In this document: in pieces, positions 19,916-29,075 of the stretch
Layout of the letters: each line of letters opens with the position of its first letter
How positions within the stretch are numbered: position 1 is the first letter of the stretch
DNA from: Pseudoalteromonas rubra
Lineage (GTDB): Bacteria; Pseudomonadota; Gammaproteobacteria; Enterobacterales; Alteromonadaceae
Assembly (NCBI RefSeq): GCF_005887115.1
Contig: NZ_PNCJ01000036.1
Span: 1 to 64,000 of the forward strand
DNA length: 64,000 nt
Reading direction: 5' to 3'
Notes under the pieces: model-generated
Seen by the model: only the letters and a program-made list of their open reading frames with translations
The model's database searches: none
Told to the model about the DNA's origin: nothing
Program-made: the position numbers and the translations under genes

Positions 19916-21190
19916 ATGAGTAATACCCCAGAAGGGCTCTCTGCAGCAGCACTCGCTGATGGGGAAAGCCAAAGCAGTCGGGGTCGCTGGACACAACATG
20001 ACACCAACTGGGTTCTGAGCCTGTTTGGTACCGCTGTCGGCGCCGGTATTTTATTTCTGCCTATCAATATAGGTATCGGTGGGTTCTGGCCACTAATGAT
20101 CATGGCAATACTGGCCTTTCCCATGACCTATCTGGCTCACCGGGGACTTGCACGGTTTGTTCTGTCTTCCAGGCATAAAGATAGTGATTTTACCGACGTC
20201 GTTGAAGAGCATTTTGGCGCAGCATCTGGCCGCTTAATCTCACTGCTGTACTTCTTTTCAATCTTCCCGATTCTGTTGATTTACGGTGTTGGTCTGACCA
20301 ACACCGTAGACAGCTTCATAGTAAATCAGCTGGAGATGGCATCGCCTCCCAGAGTGTTACTCTCCGGCTTGCTGGTTGCGGGCATGATTGCCATTATGCT
20401 GGGCGGGGAAAAGCTGTTATTACGCGCATTTGCGTTACTGGTCTACCCGCTGGTTGCCATCCTGCTCATGCTGTCACTGTATCTGATCCCACACTGGCAA
20501 GCCCCCGTTGTGGCAACGCCGGACATCGCCACCCTGAGTGAAACGCTGTGGTTGTCTGTGCCAATTATTGTCTTTTCATTCAGCCATGCTGCGGCCATTT
20601 CAAGCTTCGCCAATGCCCAGCGCCGTCATTATGCACACAGTGCCACACACAAAGCCGAAGCCATTTTGCGCAATACCTCGCTTATGCTGATTGTCTTCGT
20701 GCTGCTCTTTGTCTTTTCGTGTGTATTGTCACTGAGCCCCGAGCAAATGCGCGAAGCCAAAGAAGCCAACGTGTCTGTTTTATCTTATCTTGCCAATGTG
20801 TATGACAATCCGTTTATTGCCATGCTGGGTCCACTGGTCGCCTTTATTGCCATTACCTCATCCTTCCTTGGTCACTTTCTGGGAGCACGCGAGAGCTTTA
20901 ACGGCCTGCTGAGCAAGCAGTCATCTTTATCTGTGGGTTTGATAGATAAACTGGGTGTGGGCCTGATGTTTATCGCCATTTGGGTATGTGCGGTAATGAA
21001 CCCCAGTATTCTGGATATGATGGGTGCCATCTCAGGACCCATTATTGCCATGATCCTCTTTATCATGCCAACCATTGCCATTTTTAAGGTACCGACACTA
21101 CAAAAATACCGCCATCATCTTGGCACCTATTTTATCCTGATAGTCGGCCTCTTAGCTGTCTCTGCACTGCTTTACAACATGGCGGGTTAA
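19916..21190 (+). CDS. sdaC: serine transporter of the HAAAP family (SdaC-like)
   Basis: A 424-aa amino-acid:proton symporter of the hydroxy/aromatic amino acid permease family, with eleven predicted membrane helices. Long stretches match E. coli SdaC, for example FGTAVGAGILFLPINIGIGG in helix 1, ILAFPMTYLAHRGLARFVLS, and FSHAAAISSFANAQR in the middle, as well as SFLGHFLGARESFNGL. The family has twin Gly-rich unwound helices that form the substrate site. SdaC transports L-serine with high specificity; this assignment is by family resemblance. It is monocistronic and closed by a strong terminator. Confidence 0.88.
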   Translation: MSNTPEGLSAAALADGESQSSRGRWTQHDTNWVLSLFGTAVGAGILFLPINIGIGGFWPLMIMAILAFPMTYLAHRGLARFVLSSRHKDSDFTDVVEEHFGAASGRLISLLYFFSIFPILLIYGVGLTNTVDSFIVNQLEMASPPRVLLSGLLVAGMIAIMLGGEKLLLRAFALLVYPLVAILLMLSLYLIPHWQAPVVATPDIATLSETLWLSVPIIVFSFSHAAAISSFANAQRRHYAHSATHKAEAILRNTSLMLIVFVLLFVFSCVLSLSPEQMREAKEANVSVLSYLANVYDNPFIAMLGPLVAFIAITSSFLGHFLGARESFNGLLSKQSSLSVGLIDKLGVGLMFIAIWVCAVMNPSILDMMGAISGPIIAMILFIMPTIAIFKVPTLQKYRHHLGTYFILIVGLLAVSALLYNMAG

Positions 21191-21213
21191 GCCGTAGTAC
21201 TAGCAGTCAATTG

Positions 21214-21238
21214 AAAAGGGCCTAAGCGCCCTTTTTTT
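21214..21238. terminator. Rho-independent terminator, bidirectional
   Basis: Stem AAAAGGGC / GCCCTTTT (21214-21221, 21228-21235) with a 6-nt loop and T-run on the plus strand. On the minus strand it also ends in a T-run, and the stop codon of the GGDEF gene (21222) lies inside the hairpin, so it serves both convergent genes. Confidence 0.85.
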
Positions 21239-22190
21239 CTGCCACACAGGCCTGATTTCGACCCTGGTGTTTTGCGTTGTAGAGCGCTTGATCCGCCGCA
21301 GCAATCAGCTGCGCCAAATCCTGATAGTGTTCACCCCGATTATTACTCGCAACACCCGCACTGATAGTAACCACCCCAAACTCCGAATCTTCATGGACAA
21401 TGTCCAGCGCTTTGACGGCATCAACAAATTGATCGGCAAGCTGTTTCGCGCCGTCAGGCTCTGTGTCTGGTAGTAAGATGGCAAACTCCTCACCACCGTA
21501 GCGATATACCCCATCCATTGGTCTGCGTATCTGGCCATCAATCGCACTGGCAACGGCTTTGAGGGCATCATCCCCGTTAAGGTGGCCATATCGATCATTA
21601 AACTTCTTAAAGTGATCGATATCCAGCATCACCACAGAGCAGGTGTGTTGCTGACGAACGCTCTGTTTGAACTGGCGCGCTCCTTCCATATCAAAAAAGC
21701 GCCGGTTGAATACTTTTGTCAGGCCATCGTAATACGAATAGCGCTTGAGCGTATCAGCCTGCTGTTTGTATTTTAAATGAGTTTTAACCCTGTTAATCAG
21801 AGTCTTGGCTACGATGGGTTTAGGAATGAAGTCAACCGCGCCGGCATCCCAGCACAAGTCCTGTTGTTGCTCACTGATATTGGAGGTCACAAAAATAATG
21901 GGAATATCAGACAGTCCTTCCATTTCCTGTAGCTGTTTGCAGGCCTCGACTCCAGACATACCTTCCAATACCCAGTCCATCAGGATCAGGTCTGGCGGTG
22001 TAGCACGGCAAAATTCAATCGCCTTTTCGCCAGATGTCACCATATGTACCGAACAAATCCCCTCTAAAAAGCACGAGATGACTTTTTGCGTCAGCATTGA
22101 ATCTTCAACAATCAACACCAGACTCTCGCTCAGGTCTTCAATTTCCTTAAACAAAGTGCAATTACCTATTACTGTGATTCTTCGGCTCAA
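21222..22190 (-). CDS. response regulator with GGDEF output (diguanylate cyclase)
   Basis: A 322-aa protein that should make cyclic di-GMP when phosphorylated. An N-terminal REC domain (about 22-140) has the acidic pocket at Asp30, the phospho-acceptor Asp72 (LILMDW) and the Lys of the FIPKP turn. The C-terminal GGDEF domain (about 155-318) has an intact active site GGEEF (232-236) and an inhibitory I-site RPMD (223-226) at the correct five-residue spacing, so product feedback is expected. The start is uncertain. The first in-frame option is TTG 22190 with no good ribosome-binding site, and there is no ATG before the REC domain. No histidine kinase lies beside it. Confidence 0.85.
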   Translation of the reverse strand: MSRRITVIGNCTLFKEIEDLSESLVLIVEDSMLTQKVISCFLEGICSVHMVTSGEKAIEFCRATPPDLILMDWVLEGMSGVEACKQLQEMEGLSDIPIIFVTSNISEQQQDLCWDAGAVDFIPKPIVAKTLINRVKTHLKYKQQADTLKRYSYYDGLTKVFNRRFFDMEGARQFKQSVRQQHTCSVVMLDIDHFKKFNDRYGHLNGDDALKAVASAIDGQIRRPMDGVYRYGGEEFAILLPDTEPDGAKQLADQFVDAVKALDIVHEDSEFGVVTISAGVASNNRGEHYQDLAQLIAAADQALYNAKHQGRNQACVAEKKGA

Positions 22191-22369
22191 CCTAGACCGG
22201 TTTTTTTCGGTCCCGATTGCAATTATAGCAGGCGCACAAATAAATACCCGTTAACATGTTATGACTAACTTATCATGCGTCTGTGCTTTATGAAATGGAT
22301 TAGAAGCTTAAGATCAGTAATTTAGCCCTCACAAGGTTGTACATTTTTTCACACAATCGGTACATATCA

Positions 22370-23176
22370 TCAACGCGCTTGTTTCAGACTGTGCTGCCTG
22401 CGCCACAACGCAGGCGTCACCCCATAGGCTGCCTTAAACTGGCGAATAAAGTGAGTGGTGTCTGACCAACCAAGCTCTTCAACCAAGGTCGCAATCGGTG
22501 TATGTGTATGCATAAGGCGATTACAGGCTTCACCAAGGCGCTTTTTTGTGAGCCATTGACCGACTGAGTAGCCCGTTTCTCGTTTAAATAAAGTGGCCAG
22601 ATAAGGCGCACTCACGAACACCGCATCGGCCACTCCCTGCAAAGAAACCGGCTGCAACCCCTGACTTTCTATGTAGGACAGTGCCGCAACCACTTTAGGA
22701 TGCATGCCCGCACGCCAGCTAATGGGTTGTTGCGCCAGTGACACTTCGTGCAGCAGCAAAAATACAAAGCTCTTCATGACCTCCAGTGGTAATGTCTGCT
22801 GCAACGCCAGTTCAAACTCCTGATATAAAGTCTGAACAAATTCGACGCGCTCACCTGATAAGGTCAATGCAGGTAAAGCACCCAGGCGCACCTGCTGGAA
22901 AGGTTGCAATAAAGCGGCATCGGGTTCAAGCCCCAGACAGTCAGGGCAAAAGCTCATCCAGTGAACATGTAAGTCGGACCCCGACAATAAAGTATGTGGC
23001 ATCCCGCCGGGCACTAGCACAAACATGCCCTGCGTGGCGGTAAAAGTCTCGCCATGTAACATATCCAGTGAGCCTGAACGAATAAAACTTAAAACACTCT
23101 CGCTGTGTGTACCATGCGGCTCTTGTGCCAGTCTGGCCACTTTCATCTGACCACAGGCTGCAACATGATTGGTCAT
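22370..23176 (-). CDS. AraC-family transcriptional regulator
   Basis: A 268-aa regulator. The N-terminal half is a cupin-like ligand domain (GETFTATQGMFVLVPGGMPHTLL with the typical PG-x-PH turn, about residues 43-65). The C-terminal ~100 residues contain two helix-turn-helix motifs (SLQGVADAVFVSAPYLATLFKRETGYSVGQW and IATLVEELGWSDTTHFIRQFKAAYGVTPALWR split by the linker helix). It is divergent from the membrane-protein/GNAT pair at 23299, which is the most likely target, with 122 bp between the starts. The ligand is unknown. Confidence 0.9.
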   Translation of the reverse strand: MTNHVAACGQMKVARLAQEPHGTHSESVLSFIRSGSLDMLHGETFTATQGMFVLVPGGMPHTLLSGSDLHVHWMSFCPDCLGLEPDAALLQPFQQVRLGALPALTLSGERVEFVQTLYQEFELALQQTLPLEVMKSFVFLLLHEVSLAQQPISWRAGMHPKVVAALSYIESQGLQPVSLQGVADAVFVSAPYLATLFKRETGYSVGQWLTKKRLGEACNRLMHTHTPIATLVEELGWSDTTHFIRQFKAAYGVTPALWRRQHSLKQAR

Positions 23177-23298
23177 CTTATTTCACCCGCAATCTTAAAA
23201 TAAGCCGATTAAATCAAAAACCCAACAATAACACCAGTTAGCTTTATTGAGAATAATAGACACACATAAAACAATACACCGATTTTAAGGAGACACGC

Positions 23299-23724
23299 AT
23301 GACTTTATCACTCGTTTTGATGGGGCTATCCATTCATGTCCTTGTGTGGGAGAAGCTACCCGAATGGGGTACGTGGTTTAACGCTCTGGTGGCACGTTTG
23401 CCGGCCCCACTGGCCTATTTATATTCAGCCTGGCACTGCCCGTATTGTTTTGGCTTCTGGGCGGCTTTAACCCTACAACAGCTCACTGGAGTCTATACTT
23501 TGCCTGAGCTGACTACTTTAACCGAAACATTTGGCCTGGCTGGTACAATGATCGGTATGGGTTTGGATGCGCTGGTCACAGCGTTACTGATCATGATTGG
23601 CAGCCTGGCTCTGAAAGCACTCGCATTACCAGCAATAAAAGGGTACGAGCTCACTCAGGCATTTAAAGCAGGCATGTCAGAAGCGCAAGTCAACACAAAG
23701 GAGCAAGTTCATGACAAAGCTTGA
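23299..23724 (+). CDS. small membrane protein with HCPYC motif
   Basis: A 141-aa protein with an N-terminal hydrophobic helix, a central segment containing HCPYCFGFW (Cys residues at about 50 and 53), and a long hydrophobic helix (about 75-115). The arrangement recalls the DUF1360 family of small membrane proteins, whose role is unknown; I am not certain of the match. AAGGAG lies 7 nt before the ATG. The stop overlaps the start of the following GNAT gene by 14 bp, implying translational coupling. Divergent from an AraC regulator. Confidence 0.6.
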   Translation: MTLSLVLMGLSIHVLVWEKLPEWGTWFNALVARLPAPLAYLYSAWHCPYCFGFWAALTLQQLTGVYTLPELTTLTETFGLAGTMIGMGLDALVTALLIMIGSLALKALALPAIKGYELTQAFKAGMSEAQVNTKEQVHDKA

Positions 23725-24232
23725 ATTCAGCACGGCCAGGTTAGAGGTCATCCCCGCATCCTTGCTAGTCAACGAGCTCAGCCAGGCACAGTCAAACCAG
23801 CTAATACACATGCTGACAACAAATACGGTGCGCTTTTTACCCGAAGACTGGCAACACTGCCCGCAAACTTCGGCTCAGCTTATTGATTGGATAAAGGGCA
23901 AACTCACACACTGTGACCTATTGCTGGTGCGAGATAAACAAGCACAGTGTCTCGGCCTGACAATGTTGTACTTTTCAACCAATACGATACAACTTGGCTA
24001 TTTGATAGGCGAAGCACACTGGGGTCAGGGTTATGCCAGTGAGCTACTACAGGGATTGGTGACTCATCTGCGAGAAATTCAGCCTGATGCCATACTCAAT
24101 GCCGGCGTTGCAGCCGACAACCCTGCTTCAATAAAAGTGCTGGAAAAAGCGGGCTTTGTACTTTGCCAGACTCAGTCGAAAAACAGCAGCTCGCAGCTTT
24201 ATTATACTTTCTCTATGGCTGGTTTGACTTGA
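23711..24232 (+). CDS. GNAT-family N-acetyltransferase (RimJ/RimL-like)
   Basis: A 173-aa acetyltransferase of the Acetyltransf_3 type. It starts with the subfamily's opening (LEFSTARLEVIPAS), then has IQLGYLIGEAHWGQGYASELLQGLV (about 92-115) with the G-x-G-Y-A acetyl-CoA loop, and NPASIKVLEKAGFVL near the C-terminus, a hallmark of RimJ/RimL-like enzymes. Those proteins acetylate ribosomal protein N-termini or small molecules; this target is unknown. AAAGGAG precedes the ATG by 8 nt. It is the second gene of a two-gene operon, overlapping its partner. Confidence 0.87.
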   Translation: MTKLEFSTARLEVIPASLLVNELSQAQSNQLIHMLTTNTVRFLPEDWQHCPQTSAQLIDWIKGKLTHCDLLLVRDKQAQCLGLTMLYFSTNTIQLGYLIGEAHWGQGYASELLQGLVTHLREIQPDAILNAGVAADNPASIKVLEKAGFVLCQTQSKNSSSQLYYTFSMAGLT

Positions 24233-24309
24233 GCGCGCACCTCGCATCTGCTACTTTGCTTCGCAATTAACAACAACTTGCGGAGCACGGCCTGGTTAGG
24301 TCCATTAGC

Positions 24310-27300
24310 ATGCACTACACCCCTTTCAGTCAGACACAAATATCAGAACTTCTGACACGCTACGCGCAGCTGCCTAAAGAACAACAGATCATGCTGGAGG
24401 TCCTGGCATTGATCGGCAAACCAGTCGCAATAAGTAAACTAAAACGTGTGCTAAGGTTACTGGTTGAAGCACAGGTTCACGACTTAGCCGCGCTCAGTCA
24501 GGGTATGCTGCCAGAACAAAGAACCGCTCTGGCAGAAGCCGGGTTGTTGATCAGCAATCAAAAGGGCCTCAGGGTGCAGCCGCTCATTGAAGCCTCTTTG
24601 TGTCACAATGCGTTGCGTGAAGATCGCTTTATGAGCACTTTGAATTACGCCGAACAAATTGTGCCTGTAATCAACCTGTATGAATGGGAACGTGATTTTT
24701 CGGACGAACAGCGATTTATCCGCGACCTGCTCATGCTTGGCCAGTATGACAAAGCCGCGGACCTGCTGTCGTTTCACAAGAATCCGCAATATTTGGATCA
24801 TTACACCAACCAGGTGTTAGTCGATACACTGTTTTTTCCGGCAGACGCGGACCGTCTGGCTGAGCTACCGCCGCTGTTGCTATATCAGGCGTGTGCCACA
24901 TTAGTTCATTCCTTACGACGTGACTGTCAGAATAATTTTGCCGCGTTCAAGCTGATAGAGCAGCTTTGTCAGCGTCAGCCTGAGAACCAACTGCTGCACT
25001 GCTTACTGGCCGAGCAATATCTGTATCGCGCACAGTTGGATCATTGTATCGCCAGTCTTGGCAACGACACCAGCTGCTATGCATTGCAGTTACGTGCCAT
25101 TGTGGCCATGTGCTCTGGCGAGCAGCAAACCGCACACGCATTATTTGAACAAGCCATCGTGGCCAAAAACAAACTGGCCCGACGCAAACAGCAATATCTG
25201 GGTGGCCTGCCTGGCCTGTTTCATAAACTGACTATTCTGGTCGAGGCCTGTCAAGGTCAGCCCCAGCTATTTAAAACGGTGCGCCAGTTGGTTCGAGCTG
25301 AAGCTGCGGATAAGAAAGCACCCACATTTAACTACGCCATTCTGAACTTACTAGAGTATCTTACCGAATGTCTCAATGACGCTCAGACATTCAGTGAACA
25401 ATATCAAGATTATGAAGTACTCAGGAATACGCAGCCCTTTGATTTTGCCCTGCTGCAGTTACTGATTGCCCTTGCTACACACTGGACGGGTGCCCGCGCA
25501 CAAGCGGCCAGGCTAAATCGCCTCAGCGAGGCCTGTACGACTTTCAGCACAATGCAGCAACCTTTGTTTGCCTGTATGGGGGCGGATCTTTTGCTGCTCC
25601 ATCAGGCTCCGGTCCCCAGCCTACCTCAGCGATTGGTGCTCAACTTTGCCAATCTGATAGAACAAAAAAGCGGCTGGGAACTGGCTCTGGAAAAGCTGCA
25701 AAACCTGGCACCAAATCACGCAGCCACTGAGGATAAATCACCACAGAGCCATCGACTCATCTGGCAGCTTGAGCAATCACGATTTGACCTCACTCTGAAG
25801 CCTCGGGAACAAAAACTGGGTAAACAAGGCTGGAGTAAGGGCCGCAATGTCGCACTGAAAAGGTTAATCGACGAGCCCGAAAGCTTTGAATACCTGAGCG
25901 ACAAGGATAAAGAGATCATCGCGGCCATTCGGGTATATGAAAACCACAGCTATTATGGTGGACGCACATTTGAGCTCGAAGGCGCAAGTGCGCTAAGCGC
26001 AGCGGCGGGCGCTCAAAACCTGTATCTGGGCGAAGATTTAAATACAGAAATTGAACTGACTGAATATCCGGCTGAGCTTCAGATCCGCGATAACGGCGAT
26101 GAGCTGATGATGTCGATCCCTAACCTGCCTCAAGGCATAGACTACCGGATGCAGCTGGATGAACATGCCAGACAGGACGAATACGCCTTCTATTCGCTTC
26201 AGGGGCATCGCTATGGGTTTACCCTGTTCACACGTCAGCACCTGCAAGTGGCAGAGATCATCGGTGAGAGCGGGTTGGTGGTACCCAAAGCCGCCAAACC
26301 CAAGCTGCTCGAAAGTATCACAGCCATTGCCCCTTTACTAAATATTCAATCCGATCTCGAAGGGGTAGAAACCGGACTAAGCACAGTGGAGCCAGCCGAA
26401 GAGCTGGTGGTCAACATCACCCCCTACCAGGGCGGTTTGGAGTTTCATTGTGTCAGTATGCCATTTGGCGATCAGGGTCCGATGTTGCATCCAGGCATTG
26501 GCAGTCCCAACCTGACAACAGAAATTGAGAACAAACGGGTAGCCACTCAGCGCAACTTAGCCCGGGAGCAACGCTGGCTGGAGTTGCTGGATGAACACTG
26601 CCCGGCATTTCTGGCTATGTCCGACAATCGACTGCAACTGGACGACCTGGAAATGGCGCTGGAAGCCCTGGAGCAGCTCGAGCAATGTGTTGCAAAGCCT
26701 GTGAATGAATTGACATTAAGACTGCGCTGGCCAAGAGGGAAGAAATTCCGTCTCAGCAAACCACTTGAGTCCCAACATATTGCCCTGGCCATGAGCAAAC
26801 AAAATCAGTGGTTTGACGTAACCGGAGAGCTTAAAGTCGATGATGCACAGGTCATTGAGCTGAAAAAGCTGTTAAGTTTGATGGCCACCAGCCATGGCCG
26901 CTTTGTCAGCCTGGACGGTGAACAAATTTTGGCACTGTCTCAAGACTTGCGTAATCAACTCGCCCAGCTTGATACGGTAACCGATGAGGGGCAATTCCAC
27001 CCGCTTGCCAGTGGTCAGGTGGCCGAAGCCACCGCAGGCATGCGCATGAAAACTCTGCCAGCCTGGGAAGAACAAAGCAAAAAAATGTACCAGGCCAATG
27101 CACTGACACTCACCGTTCCTCCCACCTTGCAGGCGCAACTGCGCGATTACCAGCTGGCGGGATTCGATTGGGCGATGCGCCTGGCTCACTGGGGCGCCGG
27201 AGCCTGCCTGGCCGATGACATGGGACTGGGCAAAACCTTACAGGCTCTGGCCGTGATCCTGGCACGCGCCAGTGAAGGGCCAACTCTGATCATCGCGCCA

Positions 27301-28545
27301 ACTTCTGTGTGTTTTAACTGGCAACAGGAAGCGAGTAAGTTTGCACCTGCTTTAAACATGATGCTGTTTAGCGATCATAACAGTGCGCAAGAGCGCGAGC
27401 AGTTGTTAACTCAGGCAGGCCCATTTGATTGCGTAGTGATCAGTTATGGTCTGTTGCAGCGTCAGGCTGAACTGTTAAAAGCCAAGCAATGGCATACCAT
27501 CATCGCCGATGAGGCGCAGGCGCTGAAAAACCCGCTGGCCAAACGCACTGTGGCGGCTTGTGCTCTCAAGGGCGAATTTAAGATGATCACCACAGGCACC
27601 CCAATAGAAAACAACCTGACCGAATTGTGGTCACTGTTTCGTTTCATAAACCCCGGATTACTCGGCAATCTGAAGCGCTTTAATGCCCGTTTTTCACAGC
27701 CTATGGAAAATGCCGAACAAGACAAGCTCGCGGCACATAAAGCACGTCAAAGCCTAAAGCAGTTGGTAAAGCCCTTTATTCTGCGGCGCCTGAAAAGCCA
27801 GGTTCTCACTGAGCTGCCAGAAAAAACCGAAATCAATCTGACTGTCTCGCTCAGCGATGATGAGATGAATTTTTATGAAGCGCTACGACAGCATGCTATC
27901 GATCAGATCACCGAATCTGCCAGCACCAGCTCAGCAGCGGAACAGCGAATAAAAATGCTGGCAGAGCTGACTAAACTCCGCCAGGCCTGCTGTCACCCTA
28001 AACTGGTCATGGCAGAAAGCACGCTGCCCAGCAGTAAGCTGGATGCACTGGGTGAGCTGCTCGATGAATTACGGCAAAATAACCATAAGGCGCTCATTTT
28101 CAGCCAGTTTGTGGGCCACCTTCAGATCATTAAAACACTCCTTGAAGAACGTGCAATAGCTTATCAGTATCTGGATGGTAGTACACCTGCCACACAACGT
28201 CAGGAACGCGTTAATGCGTTTCAGCGTGGCAATGGCGAAGTGTTTTTGATCAGCCTGAAAGCCGGAGGCTCAGGCTTGAACCTCACCGCTGCCGACTATG
28301 TGATCCATATGGATCCCTGGTGGAACCCGGCTGTCGAAGCACAGGCCTCTGACAGAGCTCATCGCATGGGTCAGCAACGTCCGGTGACTATCTATCGCCT
28401 CATCGCCAAGAACACCATAGAAGAGAAAATAGTCGCACTGCACCAGCATAAACGAGACCTGGCGGATCAATTGCTGGCAGGTAACGAGCAGGCTGGTAAG
28501 CTGTCGGTCGAGGATATGCTTAACTTACTCAAAGAGACCTTTTAA
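24310..28545 (+). CDS. SNF2-family ATPase with long helical N-terminus
   Basis: A 1411-aa protein. The C-terminal third is a complete SNF2/Swi2 motor: motif I DDMGLGKT (969-976), DEAQ box (1067-1070), TTGTPIENNLTELWSL motif III, and motif VI QASDRAHRMGQQRPV (from 1345). Such motors translocate on DNA and remodel bound proteins; RapA is a known bacterial case. The first ~90 residues look like a winged-helix segment (KEQQIMLEVLALIGKPVAISKLKRV, then LLISNQKGLRVQPLIEASL). Residues ~100-480 are helical repeats of TPR character, and 480-930 is an unassigned region with beta-rich parts. It stands alone, with no nuclease or methylase beside it. Confidence 0.88.
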   Translation: MHYTPFSQTQISELLTRYAQLPKEQQIMLEVLALIGKPVAISKLKRVLRLLVEAQVHDLAALSQGMLPEQRTALAEAGLLISNQKGLRVQPLIEASLCHNALREDRFMSTLNYAEQIVPVINLYEWERDFSDEQRFIRDLLMLGQYDKAADLLSFHKNPQYLDHYTNQVLVDTLFFPADADRLAELPPLLLYQACATLVHSLRRDCQNNFAAFKLIEQLCQRQPENQLLHCLLAEQYLYRAQLDHCIASLGNDTSCYALQLRAIVAMCSGEQQTAHALFEQAIVAKNKLARRKQQYLGGLPGLFHKLTILVEACQGQPQLFKTVRQLVRAEAADKKAPTFNYAILNLLEYLTECLNDAQTFSEQYQDYEVLRNTQPFDFALLQLLIALATHWTGARAQAARLNRLSEACTTFSTMQQPLFACMGADLLLLHQAPVPSLPQRLVLNFANLIEQKSGWELALEKLQNLAPNHAATEDKSPQSHRLIWQLEQSRFDLTLKPREQKLGKQGWSKGRNVALKRLIDEPESFEYLSDKDKEIIAAIRVYENHSYYGGRTFELEGASALSAAAGAQNLYLGEDLNTEIELTEYPAELQIRDNGDELMMSIPNLPQGIDYRMQLDEHARQDEYAFYSLQGHRYGFTLFTRQHLQVAEIIGESGLVVPKAAKPKLLESITAIAPLLNIQSDLEGVETGLSTVEPAEELVVNITPYQGGLEFHCVSMPFGDQGPMLHPGIGSPNLTTEIENKRVATQRNLAREQRWLELLDEHCPAFLAMSDNRLQLDDLEMALEALEQLEQCVAKPVNELTLRLRWPRGKKFRLSKPLESQHIALAMSKQNQWFDVTGELKVDDAQVIELKKLLSLMATSHGRFVSLDGEQILALSQDLRNQLAQLDTVTDEGQFHPLASGQVAEATAGMRMKTLPAWEEQSKKMYQANALTLTVPPTLQAQLRDYQLAGFDWAMRLAHWGAGACLADDMGLGKTLQALAVILARASEGPTLIIAPTSVCFNWQQEASKFAPALNMMLFSDHNSAQEREQLLTQAGPFDCVVISYGLLQRQAELLKAKQWHTIIADEAQALKNPLAKRTVAACALKGEFKMITTGTPIENNLTELWSLFRFINPGLLGNLKRFNARFSQPMENAEQDKLAAHKARQSLKQLVKPFILRRLKSQVLTELPEKTEINLTVSLSDDEMNFYEALRQHAIDQITESASTSSAAEQRIKMLAELTKLRQACCHPKLVMAESTLPSSKLDALGELLDELRQNNHKALIFSQFVGHLQIIKTLLEERAIAYQYLDGSTPATQRQERVNAFQRGNGEVFLISLKAGGSGLNLTAADYVIHMDPWWNPAVEAQASDRAHRMGQQRPVTIYRLIAKNTIEEKIVALHQHKRDLADQLLAGNEQAGKLSVEDMLNLLKETF

Positions 28546-28547
28546 AG

Positions 28548-28571
28548 GCTGGCCACAACACAGTGGCCAGC
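28548..28571. terminator. hairpin between convergent genes
   Basis: A perfect 9-bp stem GCTGGCCAC / GTGGCCAGC with a 6-nt loop, 3 bp after the SNF2 stop codon. No T-run. Confidence 0.55.
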
Positions 28572-28579
28572 GCTGCGTA

Positions 28580-29065
28580 TTAATGGTGGTGATGGCTGAG
28601 CAATGGCTGAGAAGAAAACTGGTGCAATACCAGATCAGGCTCAGCCAAATTAACAAACACCGACCCCATGACGGTATTGCCTTTCCAGGTCCAGTTCTCA
28701 TGCTGATGGCTGTTTAGCGATACCGCAATCTGATTGACCCCTTCCTGAAACCAGCTGGCCGGCAAGTGTACATCTTGACCATAGACACGCATTTTTTTCT
28801 CCCCATTGATAAAAAGATGAGCATGACCGGTCAGAGTTTGCTGTTTACGCTCCGCCTCGGCAGGCGAATTTAGCACATAGTTGGCAATGCCAATTGTCAG
28901 ATTCAGACCATCTGTTTGGTCACGAACAACCGTCAGAGATACCCTGGGTAACTGGCTTTGCTGCTTAATTTCCAGGCTTTTATGTTGATGAATGGCGGTA
29001 TCAGCTAACGCCACCGTGCTGCTAACACACAGGCATGTAGCAATGATCAGTGCGAATATTTTCAT
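28580..29065 (-). CDS. exported protein with His-rich ends, partner of the YHYH protein
   Basis: A 161-aa secreted protein I do not recognise. The start is the ATG at 29065, which gives a signal peptide (MKIFALIIATCLCVSSTVALA) and follows AGGGGC. The longer frame to 29110 would overlap the upstream gene. The mature part begins with AIHQHKS, has a beta-rich middle with GHAHLFINGEKKMRVYGQD, and ends LLSHHHH. The histidines, plus co-location 10 bp after a YHYH-domain lipoprotein, suggest metal binding in the periplasm; this is inference. The GHAHLFIN...YG pattern resembles secreted proteins of unknown function in marine bacteria. Confidence 0.7.
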   Translation of the reverse strand: MKIFALIIATCLCVSSTVALADTAIHQHKSLEIKQQSQLPRVSLTVVRDQTDGLNLTIGIANYVLNSPAEAERKQQTLTGHAHLFINGEKKMRVYGQDVHLPASWFQEGVNQIAVSLNSHQHENWTWKGNTVMGSVFVNLAEPDLVLHQFSSQPLLSHHHH

Positions 29066-29075
29066 TGATTTGCCC

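Noticed and set aside
24310-28545. DISARM or other SNF2-containing defence system
   Set aside because: The SNF2 gene stands alone between a GNAT gene and a convergent exported protein. No methylase, PLD, or DUF1998 gene is nearby.
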